Shown piece by piece: positions 51,301-63,929 of a stretch of 64,000 nucleotides of DNA. The position numbers and the translations under genes are program-made. The stretch's first letter is position 1; every line of letters starts with the position of its first letter. The notes under the pieces are model-generated. The model ran no database searches. It was not told the origin of the DNA and was given only the letters and a program-made list of their open reading frames with translations. Source of the DNA: Formicarius rufipectus (taxonomy: Eukaryota; Chordata; Aves; Passeriformes; Formicariidae); contig VXAU01000760.1 of the NCBI GenBank assembly GCA_013399695.1, forward strand, positions 3,263,602 to 3,327,601. The letters are read 5' to 3'.

Positions 51301-54300
51301 CCTTTCAGAAACTGAAGACAATCCCGCAATTTCACTGCTAACCTCACATTATCTCTGCTGTCTTTTCCTTATGAACAGAGTATGGCTTAAAAGACAAGTC
51401 TCTTACTTTGAAACCTTAACACAGATTCTATTTCTGTTCTCCAAGTTTTATTCTCCTTACAACTTTCGTATGGAGAATGTATTTTCAAAACACTGAAATC
51501 TGTATATGCAACAACAACTTGTTAGTGAGTTGCCAGTGTACACACATTTGCTGTACCAGCAGACACTAACTCAGCCTTTTGGTTCTTTACCCTGCACATC
51601 CTGAGTTTAACGCAGTAAGGCAGAAAGACTACTATCACATTTACCTTGGCATGTATATCTAACTCCTCCCCTAAAAAGCAATCCACCCCATGTAACTCAG
51701 AGGCAATAAATAATGCAATTTATAATGTGTTTAAGACAGGGAAAGGCTGTGTGTCAAACACTACAGGTCATCTTTCTTCTCTTTCCAATTCTCTGCTCTG
51801 TTCATTAGGTCAAACATACTTGTTTCTCTAATCTGCATCTGCCTTAAGAAAAACTAATGTTTTTAAACTCCCTCAAAAACACATAGCATTTAATAAGAGA
51901 AAACTGAAGAGCTGACAAATGAAATTAAGATATTGCTTTAAAGGTGCACTTCTAACTTTGGTACTTCTTGTTTTATACCTCTGTCCTCAGTTGGAAAGAA
52001 ACATTCAGTCTTTTTAAAGGATTTTAAAGGTTGCCCCAGTAACAATTGATCTAAACACTGTCCATCCTGCCCATTTTCAGAGATCATATCCCAGTCTAGT
52101 CTCAAACCACAGACCAGACATCAGAATGGAAGATGTATTTACCCTCAGCTGACTAGCAGTGTTTATGTGTTTACACTTACACTCCTTCTATTCCCTTTGA
52201 GCCAATTTTCATTGAGCTTCCCGAGACTGGGACCTTCATCTAGTAAGGTATCAAGTTATTAAGGGAGATGAAGCACATGATGATGGCAGGATAGTGCATC
52301 TACAATGATCACCTGTTATCCTACAGCTTGTTTGAATTGGTCATGCTTGACTACAAGGTAATGGACCAAGTAGAGAGGAGTAATTTTAAAAGTTTCATCC
52401 AAGAATTTTCAGCAAGACCAAACTACACTACTCTGTCAATCCTCTAAGAGTATCTCTCAGGTAAATTGTAATGGGTTTTGATGGTAGATCCATTCCTTTC
52501 CAAAATTCTAAGCTAATTTCAGAATTCTCTGAACTTCTTCCCCAAGGCAAAGACACTCAGCAAACTTCCACTAGAAAACTACCCTGTCTCTTCTGCATGG
52601 CAGAGCACAGCTGTGGAAGAGAGGGGTGTGCTCTCTTTGAAGTCTCATTATTAGCACTTTTATCAGTTAAATATAGCTCTCCCTCCTGCACGGCTCGAGT
52701 GAGCACACTGTGTGTCGATGCCTCTTGCCTGTCTGTACCAGTTGTCTGGCTGGTGCTCTCTCTCATCCGCCCCCAAAGGAGGAACCTCCCAGGCTATCTG
52801 ATTTCCTCATCCCTGAAATCACTGAAGATTTAAATTCAGATTACTGTGGTCATAAAATGAAAGAAGCTGCTTGTCTCCTCTCCAAAGTGCTCCAGTTCCA
52901 GGTTATCTTACAGGGAGTGACTGTGTCTGTCTCACCTCCACTGCACTGAGCACAAGGCTTGTGTACTGACAGAGGGGAGGGAAGGGGACAAGATCATCTG
53001 TCATTTGTTGTGTAAGAAAGTATCACTTGATGTTAAAAAAATTCCAATTCTTATTCAATAATAGAAGATGTGCCTTTTAAGAAGATCACCGTTATTCTTA
53101 AATACTAATCAGCAAGTAAAGCCAGCAAGACAGATTACAGCGGGCAGTAAAACCAATCACACACACGACTCAAACACAGAAGAAAGAAGCTGAGGTACAA
53201 ATCATATTCCTGCTTAGAACCACAACGATGCAGGGCTGAAAAAATCCCTCTGCATTTCTGGACCAATCTTGGCAGAAATTGCTCCCAGGATGGTGGAAGA
53301 AGCTTTAACAACTCAAGTGCTGTGAACAAGGGGAGGCTGATCAACTTGTGGTTCATGAAGACTTTTCATGTTGGCAGCAGCAGAATGTTACACACTTGGA
53401 CAAGACCCAGCCAGCACTGCACAGAGCTCGAGTGATAACCAGTATGGGTATTGTGTGCACTGGGACAGCATGGGGAGTCTGTCACAGCTCCAGGCCTTGC
53501 TTTACTGACTGCTAAACACACACCATGAATGACAGTCTCTGCCCCAGCACACCCACAGGGAAAGACAAAAAAGACAAGTAGATACACCAGAGAAATAACA
53601 TCATAATGTTTCTCAATGTGTTGTGAGACTCATGTACTCCCCCAAGGCCACACACAGGCTATTTCTCATTAATTAATGAACACAGAGCTGCAATTGCACA
53701 GCTGTTCAACACCCTGCCTACATCAACACCTGAGAGCTTCCATCGTGCTTTTAGCAGAGTAGTGCAGGACACACAGCATTAAAGGAGCGAACACTTCGAG
53801 TTGCACTCGGTTGTTTTCCCTCTCCTCCTCTGAAGTTTTAGAAATACATCCCTACTATTGTGATACATCAGATCAGCATTTGGATGGTCAGAATATAAGC
53901 AACAGGTTGCAGTGGTGTGGCTCCTATCAATTCCCTCATGGCCAGAGGCCTTAGATAATATGTTTATTGCTTCCAAATTCTGCCCACTGGGCCCACAGCA
54001 AAGGTCACCCATCAGGTATTTCACACGTGAAATTTTACGTTTCTCCTTTTTAAGTAAAAGTTTGAATAACTAATTTTTGTCTTTGGGATCGGCCTTCATA
54101 AAATGGTTTGACGTTTTATGAAAAGATTCAGAAAGTTTTTCTTTGAAGTTCATTATTTTCCCCCTTCTCTATTGTTCTAGTCCCAAAACAAGAAGGGAAA
54201 AAAACCTCCTTATTTCTCCTTCTTTGAAAGAATGCTTTAAGTTTTAATCATTTAATCCTCTTAATCATTAAGCCTACATCTGTTTCTAACTCTCAAATAA

Positions 54301-54754
54301 ACAGTACGATCGTGAAAAGTCCCAAGTCAAAATACTTGCTTGCAGATCTGAGAAACAAAACCTAGAATCTCCCTTGTGGCACTAAAAAGTGTGTCTCCTT
54401 CTAGCACCCAGCAGCCAAGAAAATGACTGGTGTATGCCCTGCATGCCAAAGTTGTGTGCTGGGTAAGGTAAAGTACCAGTTCACCTGCTGTTGGTACTGC
54501 CAGGCTGGCAGAATAAGCCTCAAACACTCTATTTGTTCTACTCACTCTCCATTACTGAGAGTTCTAATGGAGAGTTCACGGCGACACATTTCCCAAGAAG
54601 CAAAAGCTTGTATGCCTCCGAAAGCAGAGAGAGCGCAGACAGAAAGTCTTTCAGGAAAGCTATTCAAGAGTAAACAAACCAAAACAACAACAAACCCCTC
54701 ACCTCACAGTGTAATTCAGCACAATCACTCCCACTTCTATGAATAACTCTTTCT
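48352..54754. other. Intron-like DNA, no confident exon
   Basis: AT-rich DNA. Good isolated splice-like sites occur: a - strand donor GTAAGTATT next to a frame reading LLFWAMNYGITS near 49660, and a + strand donor CTCAG/GTGAGTATC at 50909. Neither has a complete convincing exon. A G/A-only patch (G7A7G4AG6) lies at 50751-50776. No repeat family is recognised. Confidence 0.4.
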
Positions 54755-54831
54755 TAAAAAAAACCAACAACAACCAAACAAACAAAACAAAAAAAAAAGG
54801 GGGGGGGGGGAAAAAAAAAAAAAACAAACAC
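54755..54831. repeat. A-rich tract with G12 run between A runs
   Basis: AAC/AAAC-type repeats lead into A10, then G12, then A14 and further AAAC. The stacked pure homopolymers are unusual. The G run could form G-rich structures or reflect an expanded or error-prone tract. Confidence 0.85.
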
Positions 54832-55933
54832 AGCTGAAGGACAGGAAAATCATTCAGTAATTAACACTCTTATGCAGAAATTTAGGTTTCTAACCAGAAG
54901 GCTCCAGTGCCAGTTTGGTATCCCTGACCCAGCAGGTATGAGACAGGACCATGTAAGGAGATGCAGACTTTTGGAGCAGGGGCTGAAAGCTAAACAAGAA
55001 GCCCAGGAGCTTCTAAAAAATGCATTAGACTAACCATAAAGGATGAGATTTGGCTGCTTAACATCAAATGGGTTTATACAAAAACAAAACAAAAGAACCT
55101 TTGTGCATAAGGCTCACTTCCAGTCATTAGTCTCAGAAAGTTTTTATGATCCTAACACAGGAAAAAAAGGAGCCCCTTCTGCTTTATACCATCGTCATTG
55201 TCCTGGCCCAATGAAATAAGCACTCTGTAAAATGAATGAAAATGGTGCAAGGAAATAATGATCACTGTTTCATGCCTATTTGAAGCCACTACAAACCTGT
55301 CCTGTTGTTGCCTTAAGTGTTCCCACCGACTTTACATAGCCACACCATATACATCATCCCCTCCTATGCCCAAGCACCAGGGACTGTAGCAATATGCAGA
55401 ATTATACCTGAAAACTGATTTCGCCCCTCTCTAAGCCACACTACTTTTAGCCTAGATTAGGTCCCTGAGGTAGCTGCCTGGCTCAGCTACAGGAATGCTC
55501 ATACTCAGGCAAAGGAGGTGGCAGCACAGGAGGAGGAGTAAGAACACTTCTTCAAAATGACAGCCTAAACAGTAGCAGTGAAAGGATGGTGTCCAAGCAT
55601 GCCCAAAGCCTCCTCATGCAGCTATTCCTGTCCAAGTCCCATTCATGCTCTGAACTGACAGGGAACAAACTCTCCCTAGTTCAGAGACAAGGCTGTAGGC
55701 ACACCTGCCCCAGTAACCCTTTCTTCTTCCTGGGAAGAGGAGGCCCAGGTCAGACATCAAGTCCAGCTCAGGAACCTGATTCAACAATATCATACACTGA
55801 TACCAGAACCATACAGGGCTCAGGCAAAGAGGGGAAATCTGCTTTAGTGAAATGGCACTTGAGTTGAAGACTGACTCTTCAATAGCTGTGTATACCTGTG
55901 GTCCGCATGAGCCAACAAAGTCACTGAACTTAC
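54832..55933. other. Intron-like DNA, no gene seen
   Basis: No repeat or gene is recognised. The - strand frame 55614-56015 (133 codons) overlaps the candidate exon at 55934-55979 but continues far past its donor, so most of it is intron shadow. Confidence 0.4.
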
Positions 55934-55979
55934 CTTGGTTAAAACCATACCCAGTTGTAAGAAAACCAAAACAGGTTTT
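55934..55979 (-). other. Candidate - strand exon (46 nt)
   Basis: It ends TTTTAACCAAG followed by GTAAGTTC, an excellent donor. One frame reads KTCFGFLTTGYGFNQ and is open further upstream. The acceptor used to set the 5' edge (ATAGCAGATCAG) is poor in pyrimidines, so that edge is uncertain. It would belong to the - strand gene. I recognise no family. Confidence 0.22.
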
Positions 55980-58459
55980 CTGATCTGCTATGAAATGTCT
56001 GTGTGTCTTCCCCAAAGGTCTAATTTTTTCACTTTACACCATCATTTTCTTTTGCCCAGACCAGTCACTACTATGTGTGTACTGAAACGTGTATTAAAAT
56101 GCTAACTTTCTTCATTCACACTTTTTGTTTCCCTGTACAAGTTTGTATGTAGGACAGCCTTTAATATAAAAGCATTCTTTTCCTGCTTAATCAAAGCCTT
56201 GTGTGAGAGGACACTGATGCACAATAACTCAGTACTATTCATCCAAATCAGAACACCCTATGTTCAGCAAACAGAAGTATAAAACACATTTTACAAATCT
56301 ATGACATACACGTCAAATATTTCACAAGTAATTTATTTTCATTTCAAAATTTTGATTACACTTTTTCTCTGGAAAACAATGCTCTTGACCAGATTGGCTT
56401 CAACAGCACACAGCACTCAACTCACTCTAATGCACACATACACTTCCACAGGAAAGAAAAGAATCAGAGCAGTTAAGAGTTCAATGGCATTCACTATCAG
56501 CTTTTACATACTGATAAAGAACCCTTGGAAAAGTATTTCTGAACATACAGCAGCACTGCAAACCCTACCTACTCCCCTCTACTCCATACAACTGAGGAAA
56601 CTCCACTTCAGTGAAGTCAATGGATGTTTTGTTCCCAATTGTTAAAGGACAGAATACCTCCAACAGTGTGCAAACACATTAGCAAAGTCATCTCTTCCTG
56701 CTGCCTTCAGAATAATGGTACTTTAACTGTGGTGCAGAGAAGTCAAAACTAAGCCTGTTTTCTGAGGCACTGCAATTCAAACTGCAAACAGACCCAAAGG
56801 CAACTGTGGACACAAGGAAGAAACCCCGGGGAGATATATCTCAAGCACAAGGTGACACTGCTAAACGCCTTGGCTGATGGGACTTGGAAAGGAGATGCAG
56901 TGCAGGCGACCTGAGCTTGCACTGGGCATCTGAAGCAGGATGTTGAGTGTTTTGGTCCAGCTTTTCTTACCTCTGCCTTCCATATCCTTGCTAGCATTAA
57001 AGTGCCAGATGGTGACTGAGGAGTGTGTTGTGTACCCTTCAGTTGCTGGAGCAGCATGAACTTGGGGAAATCCTGTCACTGACGGACAAATGCATCCACT
57101 ATAAGAGGATATTTACACCAGCAGAGCTATTTAAGGTTGAAGAAAACCACTCATCCATCTGGATCATTTCCATGAATCTATGAAGAAGAGGAACATAACC
57201 TCAACACAGCAAGTCAAGCTCATGCAACACAAGATTTAAGATTATTTTTTTCAAAATATTTAAGAAACCTGTGTCTATATTCTCTTCCATGGTTTTTTTG
57301 GTTTTCTTTTTGTTTTTTTAAATACCCAAGGCACACCTTTATATTAGAAAAGAGGGGAAAGCATTAAAATTCTCTCACTTCCTTGCTCAGAAAATACTCA
57401 TTGTTTGGCTGAGCCACTAAATTAACTTCAGCTGTAGAGAAAATGACTCATTAAACAGAACAATCAAAAATTTCACTGCAGAGAGGGGGAGGAGGTAAGG
57501 AGGAACTTTAACCTTCCTCCTTTCCTGCCAAATAATTAACATGGTAGTTTGAAAAATAAACAGAATGCAGTAACACTTCTTAATAAATAAGGCTTAAAAC
57601 ATAAAGCTACAGAAAACTGAAGCAAAGGAAAGAAACCGAGCCAAGCTACAGATGACTGTAGTAGCTCCTGAAGTATTTTAATCCTCCAACTGTACTCAAA
57701 TACATCTGGAAACATTGCATGGAGCAGCAAAAAGCCAGAGCTATCTTTAAGAGGTTACTTCCTAATGTAGATCATAATATCAGAAGTTCAACAAATAGTT
57801 AAAAGCAAGTTTTGTTTTCACAATCACACATCTGCCAGACAACAGACATTCAGTTTTGTAATACACCACTGGGGACAGGCATGCAAAAGATTTTTTAATA
57901 AAAGAACAAAAATCTTCTTCCATGGATTCATCTGTGTTGCTATGAGATCAGAAGGAAACGTTTCAGGGAAACTGATGTTTCCTCCTATCACAGTCAGTTA
58001 CTTATTGAATCCTCCTATAATCACTAAATTTGACTGAGAATTGGGGGCAGCAAGTTGGCAACCCTGCCTGTTTCTCATATGACTTCTTGACTTACTATAC
58101 AAGGTCTCAAAGACAGCTGTCTAAAGCAAATACATACACTTTTTCATTTTCACCTGAAAATGTTTTCCACATATACATGACCTTATCTAAACTAATTTGT
58201 CAGAGTGGATTTTGGTTTTGGCAGAAAACGTTTCTTTGAGAAAAGAACTAACACAGACAGCTAAACTAATATGAATGCTAAAGCAGCAGGTGCAAGTTTG
58301 CCAGTAAAAGACGTCTTTTCTCAGATACAGCTTACTATTTTTTCACCTGAACCAAAACAAGCCATAATTGAGGTGGTTTTTTTCCAGCAGCATAAATACA
58401 CTTGTACTGCACTCACACTTCAAAGTAGCACCTCCAGGGTGAGTGAAGAAGCAAAGACA

Positions 58460-58700
58460 TTTTGATAAACCCCCTCGGATTCTAACCCGGCACACCTGCA
58501 AAGGCGCCCGGGGCTGAGGGACTGGTGCTACAGCTGGCCAGGGCCATCCCTCAGCGAAGGCACAGCTCCACAGCAACCCTGCAGGCAACCTCAAACACAG
58601 GTTTTGCAGCTGGCAAAACGAGAACCCAGCCCAGAAGCAGCAGCAGTGCAGGTCAAGAGAGCTGTGGTTTCAAGGGCAGTGTAAGGCATTACTCAGGTAA
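58460..58700. other. GC-rich block with splice signals on both strands
   Basis: The block keeps CpGs at CCCTCGG, CCCGGC, GGCGCCCGGGG and CAGCG in an otherwise CpG-poor region. On + an 87-nt segment (58610-58696) runs from CAGGTTTTGCAG to TACTCAG/GTAAGA with an open frame (GKTRTQPRSSSSAGQESC). On - a frame (LLWSCAFAEGWPWPAVAP) runs to TTTGCAG/GTGTGCC. Both cannot easily be real. It may be an antisense RNA exon or a GC-rich regulatory segment. Confidence 0.25.
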
Positions 58701-59016
58701 GATGCTCTATTGAAAATGTGGTGCCTGAAAGAACATTGTAGATGAGGTTTCACAGTTGGTTTTAACTAAACTAGGAGCAAGACGCTGTCTAGATAAATGT
58801 TTCTACATTCCCTCCTAAAGAGATTTCCAAGTGCTCCACAAGTGATGCCAAAATCAACTCACCAGAGCAATAGGTGCTCAAAGAGGCACAAACGACAGAG
58901 TGGCCTTCCATTACTTTAAGCTGATGGTAAACCTTTGTCCTGCATTCAGATTCTGAAGTGGAATAATCGCCCATACTTCTCACAGCTCTTCCTGGCGTTA
59001 ATCTTGTCACACTTAC

Positions 59017-59031
59017 CTGCATGAACTGAGC
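59017..59031 (-). other. Candidate 15-nt microexon
   Basis: On the - strand GCTCAGTTCATGCAG is flanked by a strong acceptor (AACATTGTTGTGATTCTTTAG) and a consensus donor (CAG followed by GTAAGTGTG). Fifteen bases encode Ala-Gln-Phe-Met-Gln in phase 0 and would preserve frame. Microexons of 3-27 nt are established in neural genes and often have UGC motifs and pyrimidines just upstream; a TTGC occurs about 20 bases before the acceptor. It lies in the presumed introns of the - strand gene. Chance cannot be excluded. Confidence 0.3.
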
Positions 59032-62000
59032 CTAAAGAATCACAACAATGTTGCAACAATGGTAAAAGCTGCAAGCATAACCATAGGGTATGCAGATACG
59101 GCCAGAGACGAGAAAACAGAGTCCAGACAGTGATTTGTATCACTCTTGACATCACAAAACTGAATCAAAAACCTTCAGAAAGTTACAGTGAAGAACCGTA
59201 AGAATGCACCAGTTACAAAAACAAACAGGTTGCAAAGTTCTACAAATAAGAGAGTCCTGTAATGCAAAGGCTACCACTACACGTTCCGTAGTCCTACTCA
59301 ACCCTAAGCACAAAGCGGTTCTGCTAGCAGTCTGCTGCTTTCACCTGTTCCTTCAACCCAAATGCAAATGCTGAAATGTGACCCAAATCCACAGTTAACA
59401 TCACAGGAGTTATTTGATAAAGGAATAAAAGCTGATGAGCTACTCTAACAAACACAGAGGTAAACAAGCTTGAATCAAGACAGATCAAACATCTCATCAA
59501 TCTTCAGGAGAAGAAATTTTGGAAAAGAAATAACCAAGGTAGGAGATAAATTAGACATTGAATTACAGATCATTTAGAAGCACTTTAGAGCTAACTCATT
59601 ACTACAGCTGATTAAAATTAATAGGGACTTGCTATTAATTTAAAAAGAATAGTGTAGTAACAGCTTACAGCAAAAGAAAGAAAAAATGTTAAAGGGACAC
59701 ATTCTAAATTGAGACATGCTGCCCTAGTACCACCAACTTAAGTAGGTACAGCAATTTACATCAACTGGAGATCCCTCCTCTTCCCCAAGGTGAAAAACAC
59801 TTCATAGCACATTCACGCAGAAGGATCATTCAAACCTTCCTTCAAAATATGGCTGCACAAAAGTTAGGAACACCTTATAGATATTTTTTCCTCTAACAAT
59901 TCTTGGCACATCAGTGCTTTCCACTGTTGAAATCCCACAATGTTATCAGCACAAGAAACTTCATTCATACCTACATTTAAAATTTTGTAACAGCCTATCA
60001 AGCTAAGACATTATGACTCATTCAAGCCATTAAAGACCAATTACATCAAATGAAATCTGAGCTTCCCAGCACTATCTCAATTCCTCTTTCTCCTCACTCA
60101 GCCCCTGCACCCCTTCCTACACATCTCTCCCTTCTCTAACCTTGGGAAACTTCTTCTACAGAACTGGCCAATTTACAAGCCCGTCTGTCACATCCATCAC
60201 TCTTATCCTTCAAGACCTTTCACCACTGGTATTCCATACGTGTGGTTTCCCCCTCTCCTCTCTCACTCCTAACCTTCAGTCATTCCATGCATTGTCTGCT
60301 CCTCTGAATCAGGCAGTGTCCTGTAACCAAGTCTCTTCTGCACCCACACTTCAGCTCTATGTGATTATATCCATTCAAATACATTTAATTATCATGTACA
60401 TACTGACACTTGGCTTCACGGTGGGTTAATTCAAATTAAACTGATTAAAATAATCAAATTTAGATTAGCAAATGAGGAAACATTTTTTAATGTTCTTAAT
60501 AGCCATTCTGAAGCACCAATAACCACTAAATCATGCTGATCTGCAATACAACCTTTTAACTTAGCATTTACTATAGCCTCCAGTTAGACAGTACTGTTAG
60601 TGTATGTTTATGTAGATTCTTGACAGGAAATTAATGATCAATACAGGTCACTATTCTGTAGCCAGTTAAATTTTATATTATGATTTTTCAAGCTGTGTTT
60701 GAACGAAAATCAGGAAAAAAACTAACAAAAACTGAACACATAAGGAAGTTACTTAACAAAATAAATGTTGCATTTAAAGATAATGTTTTAAAAGCTTCAT
60801 CTCCACTTAGTAGGTGAAACTGAGCGGTCTTAGCAACTAAAGAATTAAAAATTTCAGACTGAGTAAACTTCTTGTTTTTTTTTAACTCAAAAACTTCAGA
60901 AAGGAAATCTGTTTTCCTATCTTTTCACATTTGTTGAGTTCATCTCATTCAGTTTTGAATAAGTATAGGTAAGTAATGTACTAAAATGAAAATAAATTTC
61001 TCTGAGTATCTACTGAAGCAGCTCAAAAACGAGGTTGCAGCACTTCAAACCCCAATCATGTTCACTGGCTTGGGGTTTGTTTTACTTGGTAGTTAAACTG
61101 ATTGGACAGTCTGTCTCAATTTAGGCAGTACTAGTATATTACAGCATATTTAGTCCTTAATAAAGGTTTATTTTTGAGAAAGCGAGACAAAAATTACTTC
61201 AACCTGAACCACCCCACTTTCACAACCTCAGCTTGCCTTCTCCAGGGATGTGCTACCACCACTTCAGGGTCAAAACAGAATTTTAAAGAAATGTAAATAT
61301 TTGCTCTTTTCCTGGGAAAGCACTACATAGGGAGGAGAAAAAAAGAGGGGATGTGCATACGGGGAATTGTATCAGTATCATTTGAGAGTTTTAGTAAGCT
61401 GGCAGTGTCTGTGTAGGCAGTCCTTTCACTCTAAAGGGTATTTCCTAATTAAAAATATGCACCCCGTTTTCCAGGGCCTCCCAACGGAAGAAACATCTCA
61501 CCAGTGCCGCCCAATTAGATCAAATTGGGTGGCTGGCTCTTTTTGTTGTGTGCATGATAATACAAAGACTCTCCGAGTTCCTACTCAACAAAAGCTAGTG
61601 TGAAACAGGCTTTGAAGACACAATAACATTCCTCTCGCGAGTTTCAAGCCCGGAGGCTAAAAGCACCAAGTAACTATTCATTCTTCCATCTTGAGACACA
61701 TTTCTAACCTAGTTCAAAGGCCTGAAAAAACATGCCCTAGCTACATGCCTGCACACCTTCAGAAGGGCTTTTCCCTTCTATCAGAGTCTGCTAGAGAAAG
61801 AAGTTTCATATAGAAAAGAAATAAATGTATTTGAGAGTTTTGTTTCATTTTTAAGAACCCTAAAGTTGTGTAAAGGGTTCAAGACTGTCCTGTATATGAA
61901 CTGACCAGCTACATGAATCCATTTAAGAATAAACCTTCACCATTTACATGTTTAAAGTACAATGTTCACTCTCAGTGCACCAGTTCTTTAACTGCCTCAC

Positions 62001-63168
62001 CAAGAAGCAGCTGTGGGAGGAGGGAGTGTGCACAGCAGCTGTATAAGGACGAGGGATGGTTTGGAGCTGTTTGGTTTCCATCACTGCTCTTCTATTTGGT
62101 TTCATCTGCCTGTGTTTTGATCTCAAACTGGTAAGATAGATGTAAATCACACATGGCTATCCATCCATATCAAGATATCCAAGGAATTCAAGACCATTCT
62201 GCATCATGTTCACCAGATGTTGATAAAATCAACAAAAGATTATTTCCAAAATACTGACATTAGAACAAATATTAACTTTCAACAGGAAAAAAATATTTAC
62301 AATTTTCAACATACAGCTTCCTAAACAAACTAAATTCCTCTTTCTACATTTTATTTACTGTTTCTCAGAAATCTGAATGCCATTGCATGTAAAATAAGGA
62401 AACATAAACAGAAACTAGATAACATGTCAGCCTACCTGCAGCTGCCACTCACGGCTATGGAACCAGCACACAGAAGTAGTGATGGCAGTCACAGTGAGAC
62501 CCCCCCACCTTTGTAGTAAGGCAGGCTGGTTAAATCTGCCAAAACAGCCTGCAGAACCACATGCCAGCCAGCCTGCTTTTTGGGATTCCTGAACAACACA
62601 TGGAAGATAAAAAGTTTCTTTTGTTTGCAATGGCTTTCAGTACACCCAAGTTTTAAATGCTAAGGCTTCCTTATCTGCATTTCATTTTATGTACATGATC
62701 AAACAATTAACTATTTAGTAGTCATGCACTTCCCTTTATTTTTAAAGGGCAAACAATACTTTTTATTCTGCAGTTTAGTTGACACTATTAAAAAAAAAAA
62801 ATTCATCTGTGATCTGTAACACAGCAAAGTGGATCAAATACTAAAAATACCATCACACAGCAAAGCATGAGGGGATGGCAGAGTGTTCCTGTGCTCTGCA
62901 AGCAATGACGTCAAAAAGAGAAACAGGGTAAATGTAGCAGGCTAAAGAAACAGGTTTTTTTCAATTTTAACAAAGCAGTTCCCACCTGTCTAAAAAACAT
63001 TTTTGTCCTCCCAAGGATTTCAATGAGTTGCTTTCATTTTCCCCAGATGAAAATAGTTCAGTTCGAATTTACCATCACTGTAAAATGATGAATATTGCTC
63101 ATTTTTCCCTTCATGTAGCCATGGTACAGATCTTCATTCCCACCAAAACTAGAAGTACATTACCTTAC
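59032..63168. other. Intron-like DNA, no gene seen
   Basis: AT-rich sequence. No repeat family is recognised and no exon is convincing. Near 62427-62450 a - strand CAG/GTAG donor follows a short acceptor-bounded 19-nt segment, too short to call. Confidence 0.4.
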
Positions 63169-63229
63169 CGACATCTAAGAGACAGTTCAAATCCTCTGGC
63201 AAGCTGAGCCGTCCTACCTCTTTCAAAGA
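63169..63229 (-). other. Candidate - strand exon (61 nt)
   Basis: It ends TTAGATGTCG followed by GTAAGG, a good donor. The frame reads SLKEVGRLSLPEDLNCLLDV, with ordinary protein composition. The acceptor (CAGCTGCACAG) is weak: the pyrimidine tract lies about 50 bases further away with other AGs between. A full-length exon from the first AG has stops in all frames. Edges are uncertain; no family recognised. Confidence 0.18.
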
Positions 63230-63788
63230 CTGTGCAGCTGGGCTACCTGCTGTTGGTCATTTCCTTGTGGATAAATTCCAAAATGGAAAAAGAAGCAAGA
63301 TAACATTATCTTCGCCTCAACTTGTTAGTTTATGTTCTCATTAGTCCACAACATTTTGCTCCATAAATGCTATATTTAGCTATTTTGGAGTAAAAAGTAA
63401 TTCAGAATTTGCAATCAGGAATTACAGGAAAGGAATTAGTAATTACAACAGCACAAAATTTTCTGAGGAAACTAAAATTAAGCCCATCTTTTGGAGACCA
63501 TTCAGCCAATGTCACCGTCTTTACCTACAGTGTCTGCAGGAGTCAGAAATGGAACAGCCCCCTTCATTTCAGAAGTGCCCAATCTGTATTTCTCTGAGTA
63601 CCACCATTAGAGAATGAGTACCATGGAAAAGCACCTCGTACCACGCCAGGGGAGGCAGCAGCCTTTACCAGCCCTGTGACACAGCAAAGGACCTTCTGTT
63701 GCACCTGCACTTTCCCCAGGAAAGAGAAGACCTTTTGTATTCTTCCTGTGTTAACATCAATATGAAGACTCTTGCATAGCACACTCAC

Positions 63789-63845
63789 CACCACTGATAG
63801 TGATTCCCAAACATCCTGCCAATCACTTGCACAGGAACCATCAAA
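63789..63845 (-). other. Candidate - strand exon (57 nt)
   Basis: It runs from CTTCCCAGTTTAG to CAGTGGTG followed by GTGAGTG, a strong donor. In phase 0 it reads DGSCASDWQDVWESLSVV and joins in phase to the candidate at 63169-63229. A second frame is also open, so the reading is not unique. Not recognised. Confidence 0.2.
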
Positions 63846-63929
63846 CTAAACTGGGAAGTTACTGGCAAACCACAGTGTCCTTGCTCTAATTCTCAAGGTT
63901 TTTCAGTGAAGTGACTAAGCATTACTTAC

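Noticed and set aside
53779..54024. 81-codon - strand frame with protein-like composition
   Set aside because: No matching family and no splice sites at its ends; treated as chance.
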